Shown here piece after piece: positions 57,690 through 64,000 of a DNA stretch of 64,000 nt. A program made the translations under genes and the position numbers. Under the pieces are notes generated by a model. It worked only from the letters and a program-made list of their open reading frames with translations. It was not told the DNA's origin and made no database searches. The stretch is taken from NCBI RefSeq assembly GCF_000941055.1, contig NZ_CP007202.1, positions 120,001 through 184,000 on the forward strand. The letters run 5' to 3'. Positions within the stretch are counted from its first letter, which is position 1. Every line of letters starts with the position of its first letter. Origin of the DNA: Siansivirga zeaxanthinifaciens CC-SAMT-1 (GTDB lineage Bacteria; Bacteroidota; Bacteroidia; Flavobacteriales; Flavobacteriaceae).

Positions 57690-57720
57690 AAAAGGCATTG
57701 TATTTACAATGCCTTTTTGT
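57690..57720 (+). terminator. Terminator after the kdsA operon
   Basis: AAAAGGCATTGT pairs with ACAATGCCTTTT around ATTT, followed by TGTTTT. Confidence 0.85.
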
Positions 57721-57800
57721 TTTACTTAATTATTGAATTTCGCATAAAAATTATAAAACCACCTTTTAAAGGTGTTTTTATATTCTATATAAATACGAGT

Positions 57801-58313
57801 TTACTCATTTAAAAACATCATTAAACCTGAAAAATCGCCATACCCCTGTTGTATAGCAATTTTACCATTTTCGTCAAAATCGAAAGATTCATAAATTCTA
57901 AGCACTCCAGACTTGGCTTCGGTTGAATCTGTTGCTGGTAAAGTTACTTTCCATGCACCATAATAACGCACCGAACCATCTGGTAATTTTGTTTCAGCGT
58001 TTACACCTGGTAAAAACACCGGTGGATTGGTTAACAATTCGAAATCGTATTTATCTAAAAATGCTTTGTCTTTCATCTTGGTATCTTCACTCTGAATCAT
58101 TACAGAATCGACCTCGGCACCAAAATAGGTGTTGTAAGCAATGGCATTGTCGGCATAAATAGAATAATCGGGGGTTTCGTTCTGCCAATCTAGCATAGAT
58201 TTTAAAGCTGTTTCTGAATTTTTAATAAATAATTCATTAGCTGAATTGTCTGGTGCTTCTTTACATCCTATAAATAATAAAGCCAAGCACAACATGGTAC
58301 AAGTAATTTTCAT
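57801..58313 (-). CDS. Lipoprotein with NTF2/SnoaL-like character
   Basis: 170 residues. Lipobox LLFIGC (C17) after a hydrophobic N-terminus. The body (LKSMLDWQNETPDYSIYADNAIAYNT, VRYYGAWKVTLPATD, LRIYESFDFDENGKIAIQQGYGDF) has the strand pattern and terminal segment of SnoaL-like proteins. Ligand unknown. Monocistronic. Confidence 0.6.
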   Translation of the reverse strand: MKITCTMLCLALLFIGCKEAPDNSANELFIKNSETALKSMLDWQNETPDYSIYADNAIAYNTYFGAEVDSVMIQSEDTKMKDKAFLDKYDFELLTNPPVFLPGVNAETKLPDGSVRYYGAWKVTLPATDSTEAKSGVLRIYESFDFDENGKIAIQQGYGDFSGLMMFLNE

Positions 58314-58587
58314 ATTAATTTAAATTATGGTTAGTATTAACTTACAATATAGGTATATTTATTTGAAAATGAAACAATTACACACAAAATTATAATATTC
58401 ATCATTGAACCTAATTACCTTGAAAGATGTATTGGTATTAAAAAGTTGGTGGTTAGCTGTAAACTTTAATAAATTGATATTTACATAACTCCTTTTGTTT
58501 AATAATTAAAACGACTGCCAATGGTTTGCTTTGGTATAAATTTTGTAGTTAAGTTGATAGTTTTCTATTGAATTGCAAAGTTTTTGA
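58314..58587. other. A+T-rich gap upstream of ssrA promoter
   Basis: About 270 bases between the lipoprotein gene and the ssrA promoter. No open frame, hairpin or repeat stands out; the ssrA promoter begins at its right edge. Confidence 0.4.
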
Positions 58588-58595
58588 TACCTTTG
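58568..58595 (+). promoter_or_regulatory. Promoter upstream of the leader element and ssrA
   Basis: TACCTTTG (58588-58595) matches the -7 consensus; TTG at 58568-58570 lies 17 nt upstream. It is followed by CAGCC, as in the rpsU promoter. Predicted start about 58598-58601. Confidence 0.7.
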
Positions 58596-58600
58596 CAGCC

Positions 58601-58687
58601 GCGTTAAGGATGGAGGCATTGTTGGAGCTCTTTTTTGTTTTTCTCAAAAAAAGCGACTGCCGAGAGCCTGACCCGATAGGGTAACGC
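58601..58687 (+). ncRNA. Structured repeat element, copy 4, in the ssrA leader
   Basis: 87 nt from GCGTTAAGGATGG to GGGTAACGC, with GCGTTA pairing TAACGC. Inner motifs TTGTTGGAGCTC, GCGACTGCC and AGCCTGACCC also occur in copy 3 (63871-63944, minus strand). It starts at the predicted transcription start and is followed 57 nt later by mature tmRNA, so it should be part of the primary transcript. Confidence 0.7.
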
Positions 58688-58744
58688 TAAAATAGAGATA
58701 TTACGTTTTCAATTTATAAGATTCCTGCCTTGGCAGAAATACAT

Positions 58745-59137
58745 GGGGTCGACTGGTTTTGACAGCGAGATTAATTGAACGGTAAGCACGTCGTGTAAGG
58801 ACTTTGATACACGTAAAAGGCTAAGTCAAACTTTAAACGGCGAGAATAACTACGCTTTAGCTGCTTAATCTGAATTTACAGTAAGATAAGCCTCGGCACA
58901 CAAGGTGTGCGAGCTAAATGTCTCCAGAAAGCCTTGGTTAACGGCGTTCTTTTTTGAGGCATCGTAAATGTTAACATAGATGGAGTAGCGCTTTGATGCT
59001 CTTTCGAAACTTAAAAAGATAAGTTATAAATAGGTTGTCTTTAACCAGTTTATAATCGAAAACACAAGAAAAGAATAAACGTGTAGAAAGCCCTTTGGTT
59101 ACTTGTTTGGACGAGAGTTCGATTCTCTCCGACTCCA
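58745..59137 (+). ncRNA. ssrA: Transfer-messenger RNA (tmRNA)
   Basis: Rescues stalled ribosomes. The tRNA-like ends pair (GGGGTCG with CGACTCC, discriminator A) and the T arm GAGAGTTCGATTCTCTC is present. The tag frame at 58839-58868 reads GENNYALAA then TAA, ending in the LAA degradation signal. The 3' CCA is not encoded. It is about 393 nt, a normal one-piece form. Confidence 0.97.
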
Positions 59138-59144
59138 CAATAAT

Positions 59145-59178
59145 AAGCCTCAATTATTTTAAAATAATTGAGGCTTTA
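59145..59178 (+). terminator. Terminator after ssrA
   Basis: A perfect 16-bp palindrome (AAGCCTCAATTATTTT and its mirror, 59145-59176) followed by TAATTT. Confidence 0.85.
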
Positions 59179-59236
59179 ATTTATAAATTATATTTAATCG
59201 TGATATGACTGTTTTTAAGGTTTAACAAATTACACA

Positions 59237-59596
59237 ATGACTTTAGATAACTTACCAGGAACATACAAGGTAATTGGCAGCAACCAGGATGCCGACTCGT
59301 ATAACTACAAAGGCATTTTGTCGCTTTCGTTGGATAGGAACAAACGTGTTATTGCTAAATGGTTAATTAATAATACCCAAGAGCAGTTTGGAACGGGTTT
59401 CTTTAAAGACAATATCTTGGTAATAAATTTCTATTATAAAGGTGAAAACGACACAACGTTTAAAGGTGTGGTGGTTTACCGTTGTTTATCTAACGATGTT
59501 TTAGATGGCTTTTGGTCTGAAAAACATGGCGACCCGAATTTTTTAGGTAAAGAACGCTGTTTTAGAAATTCTGACCCATCGAATACTATTAATTAG
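59237..59596 (+). CDS. Conserved hypothetical protein
   Basis: 119 residues, no signal peptide. Beta-rich pattern: NLPGTYKVIGSNQDADSYNYKGILSLSLDRNKRVIAKWLINN, GTGFFKDNILVINFYYKGE and LDGFWSEKHGDPNFLGKERCF. It reads like a small lipocalin-like barrel with a central W/G motif, but I recognise no named family. Flanked by two terminators, so it is monocistronic. Confidence 0.65.
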   Translation: MTLDNLPGTYKVIGSNQDADSYNYKGILSLSLDRNKRVIAKWLINNTQEQFGTGFFKDNILVINFYYKGENDTTFKGVVVYRCLSNDVLDGFWSEKHGDPNFLGKERCFRNSDPSNTIN

Positions 59597-59626
59597 TTTA
59601 ATTTTTCAAACTTTTTATTGCTTAAA

Positions 59627-59662
59627 CAACAAAGCCCAAATAAATAATTTATTTGGGCTTTG
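59627..59662. terminator. Bidirectional terminator
   Basis: CAAAGCCCAAATAAAT pairs with ATTTATTTGGGCTTTG. Separates the convergent hypothetical gene and the coiled-coil protein gene. Confidence 0.85.
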
Positions 59663-59683
59663 TTTATTTGCTATCTATAAAAT

Positions 59684-59953
59684 TTAACTCGATTTTTGTT
59701 GTTCTTTACGTTTAGCCAGAAGCATTAACTCATGCTGAATTTCTTCTTGTCGTTTCTTGAATTTCTCTACTTTTTCTAATCTTTCTTGCTCTCGTTTTTC
59801 TATGGCTTCTTGCCTAAGTTTTTCGACCTCTAATTCAAGTTTTAATCTTTTTTTCTCTCTTTGTTTTTCAAAAAAAACAGATAAATAAGCATAACCATAC
59901 ATGCTCATAAACAATAACACCAGAATACCTAAAATAACGAAACCATTTTTCAT
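59684..59953 (-). CDS. Small membrane-anchored coiled-coil protein
   Basis: 89 residues. One N-terminal membrane helix (FVILGILVLLFMSMYGYAYL, about 5-24) is followed by a highly charged Glu/Lys/Arg coiled coil (about 29-85). No family recognised. Confidence 0.6.
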   Translation of the reverse strand: MKNGFVILGILVLLFMSMYGYAYLSVFFEKQREKKRLKLELEVEKLRQEAIEKREQERLEKVEKFKKRQEEIQHELMLLAKRKEQQKSS

Positions 59954-60135
59954 AAGACTTTAATAAAAGTTTATATTCATCCTTTTAAAAGTTTAATTTT
60001 CACTTAAACCATTAAACTTTACATAAAGATAAAAAAAAGGCTAGTTATGTAAGAATAAAAAAGTTAAAGCGCCCAAAAATTAGTTAAAATTAAAAAGTAT
60101 AATTTTTACAATCGACTAACAACCTTTTTTAAGGT

Positions 60136-60534
60136 TTATTTTTCAATTGCTAGGTTATGAGCTTCCCATTCTAAAATGCCACCATCGAGATTATAAATTT
60201 CTAAAAAACCTGCTTCATGCATTAGTTGAGCCCCTTTAGAACTTCGCTTTCCAGAACGGCAATAAACATAAACAGGTTTGCTTTTATCTAAAAGCTCAAT
60301 ATCGCTAACAAAGGTTTCAGACATAACATTTATATTTTTTGCTTTTGGCAAATGATAGGCGTTAAACTCTTCTGGCGTTCTAACATCTATAAGTTGAATG
60401 GAATCGCTATCCTTTAAAAGGCCATCAAATTTAGTTACCGAGACAGTTATTATACCTTCTTGCGCTGAAAGATCTTTACAGCAAAGCAAAGTGAAATTTA
60501 AAGAACATAATATGACTAGAAATACATTTCGCAT
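60136..60534 (-). CDS. Exported rhodanese-like protein
   Basis: Start at 60534 (MRNVFLVILCSLNFTLLCC) avoids overlap with the upstream gene and gives a signal peptide; 132 residues. Rhodanese domain with IDVRTPEEFNAYHLPKAKNI (about 49-68) and active loop C92-RSGKRS. Sulfur-transfer or regulatory role. 4 bp after a second rhodanese gene. Confidence 0.8.
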   Translation of the reverse strand: MRNVFLVILCSLNFTLLCCKDLSAQEGIITVSVTKFDGLLKDSDSIQLIDVRTPEEFNAYHLPKAKNINVMSETFVSDIELLDKSKPVYVYCRSGKRSSKGAQLMHEAGFLEIYNLDGGILEWEAHNLAIEK

Positions 60535-60538
60535 GGGA

Positions 60539-60856
60539 CTATTCTTTTTCAACAACATCACCCGTCCATTGCATCATGCCGCCTTCTAAATTATACGTGT
60601 TTTCAAAACCTAATTGATTCATAATAGAACAGGCTTGTCCGCTTCTATTTCCCGAACGGCAATACACATAGTAATTTTTAGATTTATCTAACTCTTCTAC
60701 AGCATAAATAAAACCTTGACCTTTAAAAATATCTATATGAATGGCATTGGGTATAATACCCTCTGCAACCTCAGCATCGGTTCTTACATCTAATACTACA
60801 GCATTATCATCGCTTGCTAATTGCGAAGCCCATTCTTCTTGTGTTAAATCTTCCAT
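60539..60856 (-). CDS. Cytosolic rhodanese-like protein
   Basis: 105 residues without signal peptide. LDVRTDAEVAEGIIPNAIHIDIF (about 22-44) and active loop C66-RSGNRSG. Closely similar in design to the exported paralogue downstream; the pair probably arose by duplication. Confidence 0.85.
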   Translation of the reverse strand: MEDLTQEEWASQLASDDNAVVLDVRTDAEVAEGIIPNAIHIDIFKGQGFIYAVEELDKSKNYYVYCRSGNRSGQACSIMNQLGFENTYNLEGGMMQWTGDVVEKE

Positions 60857-60905
60857 TGTTTTTATTATTTATTGATACAAAATTAGCATTTATAATATTT
60901 ATAGA

Positions 60906-60942
60906 CGAAAAAAAATCTAAAGTTTACACCTTAGATTTTTTT
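60906..60942 (-). terminator. Hairpin terminator after the redoxin gene
   Basis: AAATCTAA and TTAGATTT pair around a 10-nt loop, with U-rich sequence following on the minus strand (A-run at 60908-60915). Confidence 0.7.
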
Positions 60943-60967
60943 CAAAATTTTATCGCAAACTAATGTG

Positions 60968-61588
60968 TTAAACTTTTATAGAACAACCAATCGCCTTGGT
61001 TTCTGTTTGCTCTATTTGTTTTCTTTCTAAAAGGGCATCAACCGCATTTTCAACATACTTTGTTTTAACCGCTGTTGGGTCTTGATAATTATCATCGATA
61101 GCTCCAATGTATTTCACTTCAAATCCTTTTTTTGTGTTTTCTAATAAAAAAACATGTGGTGTTTTTGTGGCGCCATATTTTGGAAACACATCCTGACTTT
61201 CATCTATTAAATAAGGAAAAGTAAAGCCTTTACTTGCTGCACGTTCTTGCATGGCTTGTAAATTATCACCTGGTTTTATGCTTGTATTGTTGGGCATTAT
61301 GGCAACTACTGGAAAGCCTTTTTTAGCATATTTCTTATCTAAATCGATAATTCTATCTTCGTAAGCAACTGCAAAAGGACAAGTATTACATGTAAATACA
61401 ACAATTACACCTTTAGATTTTTTATAGTCTGTAAGCGATACTGTTTTGCCATCGATATTTTTTAAAGAAAAATTTTCGGCGATATCGCCTATTTTGTAGC
61501 CTTCATTTATTGTTTTATTTGCTACCGTAAATGCACTAATGCATAAAACAATACAAGCTGCTGAAATAATTTGAAATGTTTTTTTCAT
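60968..61588 (-). CDS. Periplasmic thioredoxin-fold peroxiredoxin-like protein
   Basis: 206 residues with signal peptide (about 1-23). The AhpC/TSA-type motif FTCNTCPFA (C67, C70) and KIGDIAENFSLKNIDGKTVSLTDY are typical of a group of Bacteroidota redoxins related to thiol:disulfide exchange. C-terminal extension with a lone Cys (IGCSIKV). 6 bp after the TlpA-like gene. Confidence 0.85.
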   Translation of the reverse strand: MKKTFQIISAACIVLCISAFTVANKTINEGYKIGDIAENFSLKNIDGKTVSLTDYKKSKGVIVVFTCNTCPFAVAYEDRIIDLDKKYAKKGFPVVAIMPNNTSIKPGDNLQAMQERAASKGFTFPYLIDESQDVFPKYGATKTPHVFLLENTKKGFEVKYIGAIDDNYQDPTAVKTKYVENAVDALLERKQIEQTETKAIGCSIKV

Positions 61589-61594
61589 AATAAT

Positions 61595-62128
61595 TTATTT
61601 AATAAAATGTTTCAATTCTTTTTCTAATGTTTCAAACGTAAAAGATTGCTCAAAAAACGTTTGTTTGTTATTTTTATAAATGAGTGTTGCTGGAATAGAG
61701 CCCGACCAGTTGGGATTTACTTTGGGAATCCAAGTATCCATATCGACATCATTTAAAGCTACAATCTTACTTTTTAAATCATGCTCCTCTATAAAAGGAA
61801 TTAACTTGGTATTGTATTGGTTAGGAAAATCTAAACTTACCAGAATAACTTCAAGATTTTCGTTTTGGTATTTATGTAGTAACGCTTCAAAAGCAGGGAG
61901 TTCTTTAACACAGGGCGCACACCAAGTTGCCCAAAAGTTTAAAATATATACGGTATCGTCTTTTCTATTTAAAAACTTTTTAAATCCTTCAAAGTCGTAT
62001 ACCTCTAAATTAAAATCGGTCGTACTGGTATTATCAATACTTTTTTCATCTAGTAGGGCCGTTTTAGTGTTTTCGTTTTTACAACCATACATTAAAAACA
62101 ACAAACTAAGCAATAAAGCATACTTCAT
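61595..62128 (-). CDS. TlpA-like thiol:disulfide lipoprotein
   Basis: Start at 62128 (MKYALLLSLLFLMYGC) preferred over one 8 codons upstream; it gives a lipoprotein signal with C16. 177 residues. Thioredoxin motif NFWATWCAPCVKELP (C69, C72). Reduces periplasmic thiols, for example for cytochrome c maturation. First gene of an operon with the redoxin. Confidence 0.87.
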   Translation of the reverse strand: MKYALLLSLLFLMYGCKNENTKTALLDEKSIDNTSTTDFNLEVYDFEGFKKFLNRKDDTVYILNFWATWCAPCVKELPAFEALLHKYQNENLEVILVSLDFPNQYNTKLIPFIEEHDLKSKIVALNDVDMDTWIPKVNPNWSGSIPATLIYKNNKQTFFEQSFTFETLEKELKHFIK

Positions 62129-62247
62129 CTTTCCTATTATAATTTCTTTCATTATTATTAAAAATTCAATTTACCTATAAATTTAATTAATACTTTATAG
62201 TTAACCTTTAGTTTAACAATCTTTTAAATAAAAATCAAATAAAAACA

Positions 62248-62278
62248 TTGTGTAATTATATTTACATGTTTATATTTG
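62248..62278 (+). promoter_or_regulatory. Promoter of the trp leader and trpE
   Basis: TTG (62248-62250), 20-nt spacer, TATATTTG (62271-62278), a good Bacteroidota promoter. Predicted start about 62282-62285, just before the leader peptide. Confidence 0.7.
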
Positions 62279-62300
62279 AACAACAAAAAATTAAGACACA

Positions 62301-62357
62301 TTGAAAACAATTTTAAATAATACTTGGTGGTGGAGCTTTTCAAACTTACGTTCGTGA
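62301..62357 (+). CDS. trpL: trp operon leader peptide
   Basis: An 18-codon frame from TTG (62301) to TGA (62355-62357) reads LKTILNNTWWWSFSNLRS, with three consecutive Trp codons at 62325-62333. Placed between the trp promoter and a strong terminator before trpE, it is the sensor of a ribosome-mediated attenuator. TTG is used as the start; no ATG is available in frame. Confidence 0.85.
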   Translation: MKTILNNTWWWSFSNLRS

Positions 62358-62393
62358 AGTAAACCTTGTATATTTAAAAATTAAAATATCATA

Positions 62394-62428
62394 AAAAGGC
62401 TTGTCATTCACGACAAGCCTTTTTTTTA
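62394..62428 (+). terminator. trp attenuator terminator
   Basis: GGCTTGTC (62398-62405) pairs with GACAAGCC (62412-62419), followed by eight T. The segment TCGTGAA (62352-62358), covered by a ribosome at the leader stop, can pair with TTCACGA (62407-62413) in the terminator loop, giving a competing fold when the ribosome stalls at the Trp codons. Confidence 0.85.
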
Positions 62429-62456
62429 ATAACAAAAACTGAACAAATTCAGAACA

Positions 62457-63863
62457 ATGACTAAGTACAATTTACATACATATTACAAAAGAATCCTTGC
62501 AGACACCATCACACCGGTGGCTGTTTATTATAAAATTAGAGACAAATACCCAAACAGTATTTTGCTTGAAAGTGGCGACTACCACAGAAATCACAAAAAC
62601 TTTTCGTACATCTGTTTCAACCCCATTGCATCCATAAAAGTTGAAAACGAAAAAATAACACAAACCTTTCCCGATGGCAGTACAACCAACGTAGCAATCG
62701 ATAAAGACATTAATGTTGCCGAAGAAATTCACAAATTCACAAAACGTTTTAATGTAAGTTCAGACCAAGAATTTAAATTTATAAATAATGGTATTTTTGG
62801 TTACACGGCTTACGACGCGGTTAAATATTTCGAAGATGTCGAAATAAGTAAAAAAGACGATTCTATTGAAATCCCAGAAGTTTACTACTCGGTTTACCAA
62901 AATATTATTGCTGTAAATCACTTTAAAAACGAAGCTTATATTTTTGCACATTGCTACGAAGGCACCGAAAATAATATTCACGAGGTAGACGATTTAATAA
63001 ACGTAAAAGCATTTGCCGAGTACAATTTCAAAACAAACGGCGACATTACATCAAATGCAACCGACGAAGAATTCCGTGAGCAAGTAGAACGCGCCAAAAA
63101 ACACTGTGCCCGAGGCGATGTATTTCAACTGGTTTTATCGCGCCGCTTTTCGCAACAATTTAAAGGCGACGATTTTAATGTGTACCGCGCCTTACGTAGC
63201 ATAAACCCATCGCCATACCTATTTTATTTCGACTACGGAAGCTTCAAAATTTTTGGTAGCTCTCCCGAAGCACAACTAATAGTTTCTAATGGTATGGCAG
63301 AAATTCACCCCATTGCAGGAACATTTAAACGTACTGGCGATGATATGCTCGATGCCGAATTAGCCGAGAAACTAAAAAAAGACGATAAAGAAAACGCCGA
63401 ACATGTCATGCTAGTCGATTTGGCTCGCAACGATTTAAGTCGCCATGGCAGCCAGGTGGTCGTAAACACCTACCGCGAAGTTCAGTTTTTCTCGCACGTT
63501 ATCCACTTGGTAAGCAAAGTTACAGGGCTAAAACATAAAAACACCTCAACCATGCAGGTTGTGGCAGACACCTTTCCCGCAGGCACATTAAGTGGCGCAC
63601 CAAAACACCGCGCCATGCAACTTATAGAGCAGTACGAAAAAACCAGCCGCTCCTACTATGGCGGCGCCATTGGTTTTATGGATTTCGAGGGCAATTTTAA
63701 CCACGCCATCATGATACGTACCTTCCTAAGTAAAGATTACAAACTAAACTGGCAAGCCGGCGCAGGTATGGTATCCAAATCCAATGCCGAAAGCGAATTA
63801 CAAGAAGTTTATAACAAATTAGGCGCCTTAACAAAAGCAATAACCTTGGCAGAAGATATTTAA
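62457..63863 (+). CDS. trpE: Anthranilate synthase component I
   Basis: 468 residues. Uses chorismate and glutamine-derived ammonia to make anthranilate with TrpG. Chorismate-binding motifs: GDVFQLVLSRRF (about 219-230), PSPYLFYFDYGSFKIFGSSPEAQL, PIAGTFKRTGDD, DLARNDLSRHG and FPAGTLSGAPKHRAMQLIE. The whole gene is present. No trpG start follows within the last 137 bp; instead a repeat element lies there. Confidence 0.95.
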   Translation: MTKYNLHTYYKRILADTITPVAVYYKIRDKYPNSILLESGDYHRNHKNFSYICFNPIASIKVENEKITQTFPDGSTTNVAIDKDINVAEEIHKFTKRFNVSSDQEFKFINNGIFGYTAYDAVKYFEDVEISKKDDSIEIPEVYYSVYQNIIAVNHFKNEAYIFAHCYEGTENNIHEVDDLINVKAFAEYNFKTNGDITSNATDEEFREQVERAKKHCARGDVFQLVLSRRFSQQFKGDDFNVYRALRSINPSPYLFYFDYGSFKIFGSSPEAQLIVSNGMAEIHPIAGTFKRTGDDMLDAELAEKLKKDDKENAEHVMLVDLARNDLSRHGSQVVVNTYREVQFFSHVIHLVSKVTGLKHKNTSTMQVVADTFPAGTLSGAPKHRAMQLIEQYEKTSRSYYGGAIGFMDFEGNFNHAIMIRTFLSKDYKLNWQAGAGMVSKSNAESELQEVYNKLGALTKAITLAEDI

Positions 63864-63870
63864 AATAAAG

Positions 63871-63944
63871 GCGTTACCACAAGGGTCGGGCTTTAGCCAG
63901 TCGCTCTCTGCGAGGAGCTCCAACAAAGGCTCAATCCCTAACGC
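63871..63944 (-). ncRNA. Structured repeat element, copy 3, after trpE
   Basis: Read on the minus strand: GCGTTAGGGATTGAGCC, TTGTTGGAGCTC, GCGACTGGC, AAAGCCCGACCC, GGTAACGC. GCGTTA pairs TAACGC. It is the closest relative of the ssrA leader element (copy 4) and starts 7 bp after the trpE stop codon. Confidence 0.7.
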
Positions 63945-64000
63945 ACCAAAAAACAAGCTTTTTAAAAACGAAGCAAAAACAAGAAAATATTAGTGTATTC

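Noticed and set aside
58971..59153. 60-codon minus-strand frame
   Set aside because: It lies mostly inside the tmRNA gene, antisense to it, and shows no protein-like features.

Overview
The window looks like a chromosomal segment of a marine-type member of the Flavobacteriaceae (Bacteroidota). The evidence is strong A+T bias, Bacteroidota-type promoters (TAnnTTTG at -7), almost no Shine-Dalgarno sequences except a striking one before rpsU, a tmRNA tag of the GENNYALAA type, and gene neighbourhoods typical of this family (DUF3467 beside rpoC, and rpsU-xerC-hpf-tRNAs-tuf-secE-nusG-rplKAJL-rpoBC). Genus cannot be assigned from the sequence alone.

Layout. 1-1.7 kb: an IS256-family insertion sequence flanked by the remnant of a thioredoxin-like gene. 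1.7-4.1 kb: a large secreted protein with thrombospondin type 3 repeats. 4.6-6.2 kb: prfC. 6.26-6.61 kb: an unusual tandem array of about 102-bp units that copies the 3' end of the neighbouring DUF3467 gene. 6.6-21.8 kb (minus strand): the transcription/translation block, with rpsU, xerC, hpf, four tRNAs (Thr-Tyr-Gly-Thr), tuf, tRNA-Trp, secE, nusG, rplK, rplA, rplJ, rplL, rpoB, rpoC and DUF3467. 22-28.4 kb: metabolism and membrane genes (acyl-CoA dehydrogenase, helix-hairpin-helix protein, AGCS symporter, TrkA-type K+ channel, PspC protein, DUF2851). 28.5-32.3 kb: DUF2721 and a histidine-degradation module (hutD-hutG-hutF) followed by a CIA30 protein. 32.5-37.4 kb: LolC/E-like permease, NamZ-type muramidase, serine hydrolase, YkgJ-type Cys-cluster protein, methyltransferase. 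37.4-43.1 kb: an outer-membrane barrel and a 1007-residue TPR protein divergent from ftsE. 43.1-53.1 kb: a very A+T-rich surface-polysaccharide locus with two methyltransferases, four glycosyltransferases, FdtA/FdtB-type amino-sugar enzymes and two flippases. 53.3-57.7 kb: typA, kdsA and small membrane/outer-membrane genes. 57.8-62.1 kb: lipoprotein, ssrA (tmRNA), small unknown genes and a thiol-redox/rhodanese cluster. 62.2-63.9 kb: a trp attenuator with three consecutive Trp codons, and trpE.

The most interesting non-coding signals are: the tandem array beside DUF3467, with a hairpin whose pairing survives only as minus-strand RNA; a family of four intergenic elements sharing closing stems and an AGCCnGACC-like core, one of which starts at the predicted transcription start of ssrA and another of which lies just after trpE; the complete trp leader peptide/terminator; the strong Shine-Dalgarno of rpsU; and a terminator-like hairpin lying over the start site of the tRNA-tuf operon. 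No CRISPR array, prophage or classical defence system was seen.
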